Shown: positions 14,980 through 22,583 of the stretch, piece by piece
Position numbering within the stretch: position 1 is the first letter of the stretch
Layout: each line of letters begins with the position of its first letter
Assembly (NCBI GenBank): GCA_035649575.1
Contig: DASRJH010000324.1
Location: 1-34,209 of the forward strand
Source of the DNA: DASVAL01 sp035649575
GTDB taxonomy: Bacteria; Planctomycetota; UBA1135; UBA2386
Length of the DNA: 34,209 nt
Reading direction: 5' to 3'
Program-made: the position numbers and the translations under genes
Notes under the pieces: model-generated
What the model saw: the letters and a program-made list of their open reading frames with translations, nothing else
Database searches by the model: none
What the model was told of the DNA's origin: nothing

Positions 14980-16425
14980 GTGAAGCAAACCGTCCGCAGC
15001 ACGCTGTTCTGCCTCGGGCTCGGCGTGTTCGTGCAGCGGTTGCTGCAGCTCGCGACCTTCCTGTGCATCGGCCGCGCGCTCGGTGTCGAACGGCTCGGCA
15101 TCTACGCGCAAGGCCAAGCACTCGGTGGTCTGCTCGCGGTGCTCGCCGGGACCGGTGTGCGCAACCTGCTCGCGCGCGCCGTGGCGCAGACGCCCGAGGC
15201 CGCGCGTTCGCTGGTGCTGGCGGCCGTGTGGACACGCCTGCAGCTCGGCGCCATCCTGTGCAGCCTCGCGATCGGCATCGCGTTCTGCAGCGCTGACCAA
15301 CCGTGGTTCTGGACGCTATGTGTGCTGCAGGTCGTGCCCTGCGCGCTCGACCTCAAGAACCTGCTCGATGCCGCCGGGCGCACGCGCATCGAAGTGCTGC
15401 TCGACACCACCGCGGCCCTGCTGCAGTTGCTGCTCGTGCTGGCCTGGATCCGCGCCGGCGGCGACGACCTCGGCACGCTGGCGGCGATCGCGCTGGGCAG
15501 CAAGTGCCTCTATGCCGTCGGCGCGACCTTTGCGATCCGGCAGCTGCCGGACCGAGCCGTTCCGCAGTCGCTGCTGCCGCTGCGGCACCGTCTCGGCGTC
15601 GCCATCGGTCAGACGCCGCACGAGGTGATGGTGGTCGGCGACGTCTGGATCGTCGCCTGGTGCATGGGCAACGAGGCAGCGGGCCTCTACGCCATCGCAG
15701 CCCGACTCGCGGCCGCCGCGCTCGTGCCGTCGCTGCAGCTCGCCCGCCTGCTGCTGCCCCACATGCTGCACGCGAGCCACGTCGGGGACCCCGGGCGCAC
15801 GCTCGGCACGGCGCTGCGCGCGACGCTGCTCGTGACCTTGCCGATGCTGGCCGGAGGAGCCGTCGTCGCAGAGAGTCTCTGCCGCCTCAGTGGACCACAG
15901 TTCGGCGTCGCGGGTCTGGCCCTCGTGCTGCTGCTCGGTGGAGGATGCCTGCAGCACCTCGGCTGGCAGTGCAGCAACGCGCTGCTCGCCGAAGGCCGCG
16001 ACGCGTCCTACGCGCGCGGACTCGGGTGGCCTTCGGTGCTGCAGCTGCTCGGCATCGGCGCCACTTCGTTCGCCATGGCCAGCCTTGTTGCGCCGCGGCT
16101 GCCGGAGCCGTGGCATGCGGCAACCGCAGCCAGCGTCTGTGCGCTGATCGCGCACGCGATCTACCTGCGGCACGGCCTGCGCGCAACGCGCGCGCTGCGG
16201 CGGGAGCCGTTGTGGCACCGCATCGCCGCACCGCTGCTCGTGTCGGCTGCGGTGACGCTGGCCGCCGCGATGCCACGCCTGTGCGGGGACGGCTTCTTCG
16301 TGCTAGTGCTGCAACTGCTCGCGGGCGGCCTCGCGTTCGTGGCCAGCCTCTGGTTCGTCGAAATGCGCGGCCGCGTGGCGCAACTCGGGCACGGCCTCGC
16401 GAGGGCCAGCGGATTCGGCTCCTGA
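14980..16425 (+). CDS. Wzx-like polysaccharide flippase (MOP superfamily)
   Basis: 481 aa with about 12-14 hydrophobic segments, spaced as in O-antigen/teichuronic-acid flippases that move lipid-linked sugar units across the inner membrane. The N-terminal pattern, FVQRLLQLATFLCIGRALG then VERLGIYAQGQALGGLLAVL with GTGVRNLLARAVA, is characteristic (TM1, G-x-Y loop, TM2, GxxxxxxR). A mid-protein loop, VVGDVWIVAWCMGNEAAGLY, matches the second half. The only usable start before the first membrane segment is GTG 14980: an in-frame TGA lies at 14926 and there is no ATG between. A 6-bp hairpin touches this start. 153 bp separate it from the capsule gene. Confidence 0.8.
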   Translation: MKQTVRSTLFCLGLGVFVQRLLQLATFLCIGRALGVERLGIYAQGQALGGLLAVLAGTGVRNLLARAVAQTPEAARSLVLAAVWTRLQLGAILCSLAIGIAFCSADQPWFWTLCVLQVVPCALDLKNLLDAAGRTRIEVLLDTTAALLQLLLVLAWIRAGGDDLGTLAAIALGSKCLYAVGATFAIRQLPDRAVPQSLLPLRHRLGVAIGQTPHEVMVVGDVWIVAWCMGNEAAGLYAIAARLAAAALVPSLQLARLLLPHMLHASHVGDPGRTLGTALRATLLVTLPMLAGGAVVAESLCRLSGPQFGVAGLALVLLLGGGCLQHLGWQCSNALLAEGRDASYARGLGWPSVLQLLGIGATSFAMASLVAPRLPEPWHAATAASVCALIAHAIYLRHGLRATRALRREPLWHRIAAPLLVSAAVTLAAAMPRLCGDGFFVLVLQLLAGGLAFVASLWFVEMRGRVAQLGHGLARASGFGS

Positions 16426-16471
16426 TCCGCGAGGCTCAACCGCAGGCGCGGAATCGCCGATAGGAACGGCG

Positions 16472-17140
16472 ATGCAGACCAAGAAACCGTGGCGGCTCGG
16501 CACGCGGGCGCAGCTGCTGCTGCGGGGACTTCGGTATGCCCCGATCCTGCCCTACGTGTCGATCGACGGCTGGTTGACGGTCGACGAGGCGATCGCGCTC
16601 TACGAGCTCGCGCGCGCGCTGCCCGACCACTACCCGACCGTTGTCGAGATCGGCTGCTGGCAAGGCAAGAGCAGCGTCTGCCTCGCGCGCGGCCTCGCCG
16701 GGAAGAACGGGCCGTGCCTCTACTGCATCGACCCGTTCGACGCCTCGGGCGACGAACCGAGCAAGAGCCACTACGAGGACCGCGCGAAGGGTCTGGCGGG
16801 GCCGCTGCGCACCGCGTTCGAACAGAACCTGCGCGATGCCGGCGTGCTCGACATCGTCGAAGTGCGCGAAGGACTGAGTCACGAACACGCGCCTTCATGG
16901 CAGACGCCGATCGACCTGCTGTTCCTCGACGGGGATCACAGCTACGAGGCGGTGCAGCGCGACTTCCGCGACTGGGCGCCGATGATCCGCGCGGGCGGCG
17001 TCCTCTGTCTGCACGACGTCGTGCACGAGGTGCACGAGGGCCCGCGCCGCGTCGTCGAGGAACTGATCCGACCCGATGCCCAGTGGGGCGAGCCGCGATA
17101 CGTCGACAGCATGTGCATCGTGAAGAAGAGCGAACCGTGA
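16472..17140 (+). CDS. Class I SAM-dependent methyltransferase (Methyltransf_24-like)
   Basis: 222 aa. It contains TVVEIGCWQGKSSVCLARGL (56-75) as the SAM-binding motif I, the acidic LYCIDPFDA, then IDLLFLDGDHSYEAVQRDFR and VLCLHDV, a set typical of methyltransferases found in polysaccharide and glycan clusters. The acceptor is unknown; a sugar O-methylation is the likely role given the neighbours. An N-terminal basic segment (MQTKKPWRLGTRAQLLLRG) has no membrane span. It starts 46 bp after the flippase. Its stop overlaps the next gene's start as GTGA. Confidence 0.85.
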   Translation: MQTKKPWRLGTRAQLLLRGLRYAPILPYVSIDGWLTVDEAIALYELARALPDHYPTVVEIGCWQGKSSVCLARGLAGKNGPCLYCIDPFDASGDEPSKSHYEDRAKGLAGPLRTAFEQNLRDAGVLDIVEVREGLSHEHAPSWQTPIDLLFLDGDHSYEAVQRDFRDWAPMIRAGGVLCLHDVVHEVHEGPRRVVEELIRPDAQWGEPRYVDSMCIVKKSEP

Positions 17141-18171
17141 GCCGCGAGCCGCACAGCCCCGATGCGGTCCGGGTCTCGATCGTCATCGTGACTTCGGACC
17201 GGTGCGACGATCTGCGCCGGTGCCTGCGCGAGTTGCAGAGCCACCTGGCCGAACGCGACACCCCCGCGACCGAAGTCCTGACCGTGCACGCGCCGCACGA
17301 CACGGCTGCGATGGCCATGGTGCAAGCCGAGTTCCCGTGGGTCGCCGTGCACAGGGCCGCCGAACGACACCTGAGCAAGCAGCGCAATCTCGGCGCGCAG
17401 AGGGCCCGCGGCGCGATCCTCGTCTACCTCGACGACGACGCCTGGCCCCGGCCCGGCTGGCTCGCTGCGCTCAGCGCGGCGTTCGCGGACGATCGTGTGG
17501 TCGCCGCGAGTGGTCCCGTCTACCGCGGCGACGGATCGCTGCAGTGCGCGCGGCTCGCGGCCTCGCCGCTCGGCCGGCTCGTGCCCGTGGCCGAAGAGGA
17601 ACGGCTCCCGCCCGGCATGTCGCCGAGCTTCTCGGGGTGCAACCTCGCGATCCGCACGCGCGCCCTGTTCGCCTGCGGCGGCTTCGACGAGAACCTGTGT
17701 TACCAGCCCGACGACATGGATGTCTGCTGGCGTCTGTTCGCTCGGGCGGGGCGGTCGCCCGATGCGATGCGCTACGTCGCGACGGCGGCAGTGAACCACG
17801 AATCGTCCCCGGGTCCGTTCCGCCGCACGCTGCACGATCGCGCGTGGTTCACGGTGGCCCGCGACAACACCTACTTCGCCTTCCGGCACGCGGGTCCGTT
17901 CCGCGCGATGCTCGCTGCAGCTCCGCTGCAGCTGCCGAAGCTCGGCCGCTTCGTCACGTGGTTCGTCACGCGCAAGCTCGGTCCGGTCGCCTTGCTGCGC
18001 TGCGTCGGCAAGCTCGTCGCCGGCACCATGGCGGGCTACTGGAAGGGGCTCTCGCAGACGGCGCGGCTGCCGCTGCAGCCGCTGCCGCCCGCACCGTGCT
18101 CGCCGGGCCCCACGCCCCCCACAACGTCACGCATGGAGGAACGCGCGTCATGTCCCCCGCAGCCAGTCTGA
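17137..18171 (+). CDS. Family 2 glycosyltransferase
   Basis: 344 aa from the GTG at 17137, which overlaps the methyltransferase stop. GT-A fold features: VSIVIVTSDRCDDLRRCLRE (13-32), the acceptor-to-donor strand LSKQRNLGAQRARGAILVYL followed by DDDAWPRPGW (DXD-type metal site), SGCNLAIRTRALFACGGFDE and DDMDVCWRLFARAG. The last third, from FAFRHAGPFRAM, is basic and amphipathic, ending in a Pro-rich tail, and could attach the enzyme to the membrane. The last 22 bases overlap the next glycosyltransferase, whose ribosome-binding site lies inside this gene. Sugar donor not predictable. Confidence 0.88.
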   Translation: MSREPHSPDAVRVSIVIVTSDRCDDLRRCLRELQSHLAERDTPATEVLTVHAPHDTAAMAMVQAEFPWVAVHRAAERHLSKQRNLGAQRARGAILVYLDDDAWPRPGWLAALSAAFADDRVVAASGPVYRGDGSLQCARLAASPLGRLVPVAEEERLPPGMSPSFSGCNLAIRTRALFACGGFDENLCYQPDDMDVCWRLFARAGRSPDAMRYVATAAVNHESSPGPFRRTLHDRAWFTVARDNTYFAFRHAGPFRAMLAAAPLQLPKLGRFVTWFVTRKLGPVALLRCVGKLVAGTMAGYWKGLSQTARLPLQPLPPAPCSPGPTPPTTSRMEERASCPPQPV

Positions 18172-19112
18172 GCCCCGCCTCCGCGACTGCGATGCGGTCC
18201 GCGACCAGCACGACCTGTGCGGCGGTCGTCGTGCACTACCGCGACGAGGTTTCGACGCTGCTCTGCGTTGCCTCGTTGCTGCGCCAGGACCCCGACCTCG
18301 AGGTCGTGATCGTCGACAACTGCTCGCCCGACGGCTCGGGGCAGGAACTGCAACGGTCGCTCGACGGGCAGCCCGGTGTGCACCTGCTTCATTCCGATCG
18401 CAACGGCGGTTTCGGCGCGGGCTGCAACCTGGGCATCGAGTTCGCGCTCGCGCGCTGGCCCGGCCTGCAGCACGTGCTGCTGCTGAACCCCGACGCCGAG
18501 ATGGAGCCCGGGGCGCTCGGCGAGATGATCGCCACGAGGGGCCGCCACCCGAAGGCCGGGATCATCGGCTGCCGCATCGAAGACGGCGACGGGAGGATTT
18601 CTTTCGCGAATGGGCGCCGGCCGACGTGGACGCTGAGCCGCTTCCACTGTGCTGCGCCGCCTGATGCGGAACACCCCAGCGAGTTCGTCACGGCAGCCTG
18701 CATGCTGATCGCGGCCGATCTGTTGCGCTCTGGCCTGCGCTTCTGCGAGACCTACTTCCTCTATTGCGAGGACGTCGACCTGTGTTGCGAAGTGCGGGCG
18801 CGCGACCGCGAGCTGTGGATCACGCATGCGGCACGCGTGCGCCACCTCGGCGGCGGCAGCCAGCCGGGCCGGCTCGTGCTCGGAGAGCTCACGAGCGAAC
18901 GCCTGTTCTGGCTCACGCGCGGCAAGATGATCCTCGCGCGCCGCCGGCTAGGCCCCCTGCAGCGGCTCTGCTTCCTCGTTGCCGCGTGCATCGGCAAGCC
19001 CCTGGCGGGGCTCGCGATGACGCGGTCGCCGAGGTTCCTGGTCCCCTACTTCAAGGGTCTCTTTGCAGGCCTCTGCCGTCCCGAGAACGTGCCGAGAGTC
19101 ACCGTGCGGTGA
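18150..19112 (+). CDS. Family 2 glycosyltransferase, rhamnosyltransferase-like
   Basis: 320 aa. It has the compact pattern of rhamnosyl/galactofuranosyl-type GT2 enzymes: AAVVVHYRD, VVIVDNCSPDGSG (52-64), RNGGFGAGCNLGI (84-96), LLLNPDAEMEPGAL (111-124, NPD as metal motif), EFVTAACMLI, and FLYCEDVDLCCEVRARD. A basic hydrophobic C-terminus (MILARRRLGPLQRLCFLVAA) may be membrane associated. Start ATG 18150 has GGAGGA 9 bases upstream; an internal ATG 14 codons later is possible. It ends one base from the converging regulator gene. Confidence 0.9.
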   Translation: MSPAASLSPASATAMRSATSTTCAAVVVHYRDEVSTLLCVASLLRQDPDLEVVIVDNCSPDGSGQELQRSLDGQPGVHLLHSDRNGGFGAGCNLGIEFALARWPGLQHVLLLNPDAEMEPGALGEMIATRGRHPKAGIIGCRIEDGDGRISFANGRRPTWTLSRFHCAAPPDAEHPSEFVTAACMLIAADLLRSGLRFCETYFLYCEDVDLCCEVRARDRELWITHAARVRHLGGGSQPGRLVLGELTSERLFWLTRGKMILARRRLGPLQRLCFLVAACIGKPLAGLAMTRSPRFLVPYFKGLFAGLCRPENVPRVTVR

Positions 19113-19113
19113 C

Positions 19114-19677
19114 TCAGCGGTTTCCCATCGAGGCGACGGCGGACTTGACGAGCACGCTCTTGGCCACGGGCTTGTTGCGCGGCTTGCGCTGCCCGAGCAA
19201 CTCGCGCGTCAGCGAGTCCTCGAGCTCGCGATCGCGCTGGCGGCCAGCCGTCTGCAGACCGGATTCGAGCTCCTTGGCCGCGGCGGCGTTCGGGCAGGTC
19301 ATGCGCTGCGCCTGAGCACTCCCGTCGTAGTAGCGAGCACCGGGCTGCACGGCGACGAGCCGGGCCCCGTCGTGAGTGGACACCAGGGCGCCCTCGGGAA
19401 CTTCGAGCCAGTTGCCGCGCGCGACCACGTTGTCGCGCTCGGCCCAACGATCGCGGCTGCTGGGTTCGATCGGCCGCTCGTCATCGAGCAGGTAGGTTGG
19501 CGTCACGTCGTAGTGCTTGCACAGGGCCAGAAGCATCGGCAAGGTCGGCAGCGAGCGCCCTTGTTCGAGATGCGACATGGTCGCCGGGCGGACGCCAAGG
19601 ATCTTGGCAGTCACACCCTGAGCTTCGCGCTTGAGACGGGTACGGAGATAGAACAGTTTCAAATGAAGGCGCCGCAT
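19114..19677 (-). CDS. XRE-type (Cro/CI) helix-turn-helix regulator
   Basis: 187 aa. Residues about 10-66 are a Cro/CI HTH: LKREAQGVTAKILGVRPATM then SHLEQGRSLPTLPMLLALCK, ending in YDVTPTYLLDDERP. The downstream half is not a domain I recognise. It is rich in short beta-like segments (ARGNWLEVPEGALVSTHDGA), then helical and basic (QTAGRQRDRELEDSLTREL to the C-terminus). It faces the polysaccharide cassette (stop codons one base apart) and diverges from the rsmJ-like gene. It may regulate either, and probably itself. The ATG at 19677 lacks an obvious Shine-Dalgarno. Confidence 0.8.
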   Translation of the reverse strand: MRRLHLKLFYLRTRLKREAQGVTAKILGVRPATMSHLEQGRSLPTLPMLLALCKHYDVTPTYLLDDERPIEPSSRDRWAERDNVVARGNWLEVPEGALVSTHDGARLVAVQPGARYYDGSAQAQRMTCPNAAAAKELESGLQTAGRQRDRELEDSLTRELLGQRKPRNKPVAKSVLVKSAVASMGNR

Positions 19678-19759
19678 GGATGTGGAGCGAGTGGTTCCGT
19701 GATGTCGGGCTGAAGGGGAGCTGGATTCCGCGGATCGAAACGGGGGACCCGATCTGCGA

Positions 19760-19825
19760 AAGTGTAACACCTCACAAGAGAGTCGGTCGCAGCGGGTGAG
19801 TTTGCCGGGTTCCGACGCAAGTGTA
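19760..19825. promoter_or_regulatory. Repeated AAGTGTA boxes between the XRE regulator and rsmJ
   Basis: AAGTGTA occurs at 19760-19766 (within AAAGTGTAACACC) and 19819-19825, 59 bp apart, in the 226-bp divergent region. GTAACAC recurs at 19931. They are candidate operator half-sites for the adjacent regulator. This rests on short words only. Confidence 0.25.
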
Positions 19826-19903
19826 TGGCACCGTGGCTTTGGACGTTCGATCGCTGCATTCTGTTCGGCATCGATACAAATCGGCGCACCGAACGAACGT
19901 TGG

Positions 19904-20683
19904 ATGCCTCCTAGGTGGAACGCAGCGGAAGTAACACTTGCCGAGCCCGCAGCCGCGCGCGACCTCGAGCAGGCTCGGGCCCTCGGCATCGCCGTCACTT
20001 CGCTCCGCGATCCAACTGCTTGGCAACTCGTGCGTTCGAAGGGCAGCCTGGAGCTCCACGGGCCGGCGCCCGAAGCGATCCGCCTCGCCCTGGATCTGCG
20101 CACAGGACCGATGGCACGACGGCTGCGGAGTTCGCGCCGGGACGAGCCCCTGCCCCGGGCGATCGGCCTCGCACGGCGCAGTGCGCCCTTGTCCGTAGTC
20201 GATGCCACGGCCGGCCTATGTCGCGACGCAATGGTGCTCTCCCGACTCGGGTGTGAAGTCGAAGCACTCGAACGGATCCCGGCGCTCGTGATGCTGGTCC
20301 TCGATGCCATCGCGGACAGCGCGCTGGCAGCGCGCTTGCGAGTCGTGGCGACCGATGCCGTGCCGTGGCTCCACGGCCTCCTGCCCGAGCAGCAACCGGC
20401 GGTCGTCTACCTGGACCCGATGTTCTCCGAGTCGGGAAGTGCCCAGGTGAAGAAGGACATGCAGGTCTGTCGCGCGCTGGCCGGTCCACCCGACGATCCG
20501 TTGCCGCTCTTCCTCGCGGCGCGTCGTGCGGCCCGCGAACGCGTTGTCGTCAAGCGGCACCGCGATCTCGCGCCGATCGCCGAGGGCGTTTCGTTCGCCG
20601 TCGCCGGGTCGCGCATCCGGTTCGATGTCTACCTCGCCGCCCCCGACCTCGGCCGGACGGTCAACGAAACCCGAGCGCCGTGA
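19904..20683 (+). CDS. rsmJ: 16S rRNA (guanine-1516-N2)-methyltransferase RsmJ-like
   Basis: 259 aa. The RsmJ/YhiQ pattern is clear: an N-terminal VTSLRDPTAWQLVRSKGSLEL then HGPAPEAIRLAL, VVDATAGLCRDAMVLSRLGC with EVEALER (SAM site), the catalytic-type VVYLDPMFSESGSAQVKKDM, and ARERVVVKRH near the end. It would modify the small-subunit rRNA. I chose the ATG at 19904; a GTG at 19796 would add 36 residues of poor quality. It diverges from the XRE gene. Its last 23 bases overlap the converging prmA gene tail to tail. Confidence 0.85.
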   Translation: MPPRWNAAEVTLAEPAAARDLEQARALGIAVTSLRDPTAWQLVRSKGSLELHGPAPEAIRLALDLRTGPMARRLRSSRRDEPLPRAIGLARRSAPLSVVDATAGLCRDAMVLSRLGCEVEALERIPALVMLVLDAIADSALAARLRVVATDAVPWLHGLLPEQQPAVVYLDPMFSESGSAQVKKDMQVCRALAGPPDDPLPLFLAARRAARERVVVKRHRDLAPIAEGVSFAVAGSRIRFDVYLAAPDLGRTVNETRAP

Positions 20684-21428
20684 AGGCCAGGTCGGTCTCT
20701 GCCGCAACCACGGTCGCAGGAACCTGCTGCTGCACGATCGCGACTTCGTGCCCGCGCATGCCACCCAGAACCATGACGCTGTTCCGCGTCCACCGCGCGA
20801 GGATCGCGGGCAGTGCGGCCGTCAGTTCCGCCGCGGTCAGGTTCGCGATCACGCAGTCCAGGGGCCCCAAGGTCTCGGGTCCGCCGACGTGCACGATCGC
20901 GCCGGGCAGCAGCGCGCGCGCCGCGGACACCGCGTGCCGATCGACGTCACAGGCCTCGATGTGCGTACATCCCCTCGCGCGGGCGTAGAGCGCGAGGATG
21001 CCCGAACCGGTGCCGACGTCGCCGAAGCGCACGGGCGCCTCCCACAGACGATGCAGGCAACGCAGCGCGGCCTTCGTGCTCGCGTGTTCGCCGCTGCCGA
21101 ACGCGTTGCCGCGCGGCACCACGAGCTCGATGCCGCGGAAGTCGGCGGGGCGCTTTACCCAGGGCGGGCGCACCAGCACGTCCTCCGCCACGAGGATCGC
21201 CGTGTCGTCTTCGAGGCCCGTGCGCTCGAGATCCGCCGGCGCTACGGGGATCTCGTGCACGGCGAGACCCGGCTGCGGCAGGTCGGGCAACGCCGACGCG
21301 ATCCACACCGTGACCGAGTCGTCTTCCTCGAGCACCCCCTGCACCTCGCAGTGCACGTGCAGCCAGTCGAGTGCCTGCTCCCTCGCGTTGCCTCGGATCA
21401 CATAAGCGCGCAGTGGTGCTTCGTGCAT
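20661..21428 (-). CDS. prmA: Ribosomal protein L11 methyltransferase PrmA-like
   Basis: 255 aa. Characteristic PrmA features: WVKRPADFRGIELVVPRGNA then FGSGEHASTKAALRCL (for the F-G-T-G-x-H-x-T-T motif), the SAM site GDVGTGSGILALYARARG, the acidic CDVD, VIANLTAAEL (for the catalytic N-I/L-x region) and a C-terminal VMVLGGMRGHE. The enzyme methylates L11 in well-studied bacteria; distant relatives modify other proteins. The start ATG (21428) lies 13 bp after the flavoprotein stop. It is the last gene of the minus-strand operon that begins with DAHP synthase. Confidence 0.85.
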   Translation of the reverse strand: MHEAPLRAYVIRGNAREQALDWLHVHCEVQGVLEEDDSVTVWIASALPDLPQPGLAVHEIPVAPADLERTGLEDDTAILVAEDVLVRPPWVKRPADFRGIELVVPRGNAFGSGEHASTKAALRCLHRLWEAPVRFGDVGTGSGILALYARARGCTHIEACDVDRHAVSAARALLPGAIVHVGGPETLGPLDCVIANLTAAELTAALPAILARWTRNSVMVLGGMRGHEVAIVQQQVPATVVAAETDLAFTALGFR

Positions 21429-21441
21429 CACCTGTACCACA

Positions 21442-21987
21442 TCACCTGGCGCCGGCGAGCACGGCCTCGACCCGGGCAAAGATCGCCTCGGGCTCGACCA
21501 TGCGACCGATCGCGTCGTAGCCCTCGGCCAGGTGACCCTGCACGGGCCCGAGCAGCTCCACGCCGCGACGGCGCAGGATCGCGCAGTTGTCCTGCACTGC
21601 CGCGGCCGTCCACATCGAGTCGTGCATCGCCGGGCACACGAAGATCGGACAACGGCACGTGATCGCAAGCAGCGACACGGGATCGTCGGCAGCGCCGCGC
21701 GCGAGGTTGCTGAGCAGCGCGGCGCTGGCGGGCGCGATCACGTAGACACGGGCCCAGCGCGCGACGTCGATGTGCGGCACTGATCCATCGGGGTCGACCT
21801 GCGTCGACGACAGGATGGCCTTGCTTCCGGTCAGACCTTCGAAGGTCACGGGCCCCACGAACTGCGTCGCGTGCGGGGTCATGGCGACGCGCACGCGGGC
21901 CCCGCTCTGCACGAGGCGACTCGCGAGGAAGGCCAGCTTGTAGGCCGCGATGCCGCCGCCGATGCCGAGCAGCACGTGCTTCGTCAT
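21442..21987 (-). CDS. CoaC-like flavoprotein (phosphopantothenoylcysteine decarboxylase family) with altered active site
   Basis: 181 aa, a stand-alone HFCD-family domain. GIGGGIAAYKLAFLASRLV (8-26), VTPH-like VAMTPHATQF, VPHIDVARWA with the catalytic-type His72, VYVIAPASAALLSNLARG (81-98), CPAMHDSMW (118-126) and LAEGYDAIGRMVEP match CoaC/Dfp. But the PASANT Asn is Ala90, the PxMNxxMW Asn is His122, and the flap Cys (A-C-G in Dfp) is Glu in AEG. CoaB is absent from the window. Position after gmk is the classic coaBC site, so descent from CoaC is likely. Whether it still makes 4'-phosphopantetheine is open. Its ATG overlaps the gmk stop as ATGA. Confidence 0.75.
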   Translation of the reverse strand: MTKHVLLGIGGGIAAYKLAFLASRLVQSGARVRVAMTPHATQFVGPVTFEGLTGSKAILSSTQVDPDGSVPHIDVARWARVYVIAPASAALLSNLARGAADDPVSLLAITCRCPIFVCPAMHDSMWTAAAVQDNCAILRRRGVELLGPVQGHLAEGYDAIGRMVEPEAIFARVEAVLAGAR

Positions 21988-22559
21988 GGCCAGATCATCT
22001 CCTTCACGCGCTTGATCGTCTGCTGCAGGTCCTTGTTCACGATCGTCACGTCGTAGAGCGGCACCCCGTCGACGAGCTCACGAGCCGCGCGGATCTCGCC
22101 CTCGGCGATCGCGATGCGCTGCGCGATCTCCTCGGCACTGTCGCTGCCGCGGCGCTCGAGCCTCGCCCGCAGCTCTTCGATGCTTGGCGGAGCGATGAAC
22201 ACATAGAGCCCCGCGACGCCGCGTTCGCGCAGCTGGCGCGTGCCCTTCACCTCGATCTCGACGAGGATCGTCTTGCCGCGCGCGAGCGCCGCGTCCATCG
22301 GCCAGCGCGGCGTGCCGTAGAGATTGCCGTTGTAGCTGGCCCACTCGAGGAACTGGTTCCCGTCGAGCCGCCGCTGGAAGTCCTCGAGCGACAAGAAGTG
22401 GTAGTCGACTCCGTCGCGTTCGCCGGCGCGCATCGCGCGCGTCGTCGCGGACACCGAGAACTCCACATCGGGATGCTCCTTGAGCGCGCGGCAGACCGAG
22501 GTCTTGCCGGCCCCCGATGGCCCGGAGATCACGACGAGCTTGCCACGCCCAGTGCTCAT
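21984..22559 (-). CDS. gmk: Guanylate kinase
   Basis: Converts GMP and ATP to GDP and ADP. 191 aa, standard length. P-loop ISGPSGAGKTS (11-21), the GMP-binding SVSATTRAMRAGERDGVDYH (35-54), EWASYNGNLYGTP (72-84), LVEIEVKGTRQLRERG and a lid region with ARLERRGSDSAEEIAQRI are intact. The start codon lies in the last unit of a 7-bp repeat. An rpoZ gene, often found between gmk and coaBC, is absent. Confidence 0.96.
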   Translation of the reverse strand: MSTGRGKLVVISGPSGAGKTSVCRALKEHPDVEFSVSATTRAMRAGERDGVDYHFLSLEDFQRRLDGNQFLEWASYNGNLYGTPRWPMDAALARGKTILVEIEVKGTRQLRERGVAGLYVFIAPPSIEELRARLERRGSDSAEEIAQRIAIAEGEIRAARELVDGVPLYDVTIVNKDLQQTIKRVKEMIWP

Positions 22560-22579
22560 TGGTCAGGGGTCATGGGTCA
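22552..22579 (-). repeat. 7-bp TGACCCN repeat between yicC and gmk
   Basis: Read on the minus strand: TGACCCA, TGACCCC, TGACCAA, TGAGCAC in direct succession. It starts 4 bp after the yicC stop and runs into the gmk start ATGAGC. A 7-base period puts a TGA in every reading frame. Confidence 0.8.
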
Positions 22580-22583
22580 GCGC

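Noticed and set aside
16489..18171. Fusion of the methyltransferase region with the first glycosyltransferase
   Set aside because: The upstream part is an out-of-frame Arg/Ala-rich reading; the GTGA overlap at 17137 gives the real start.
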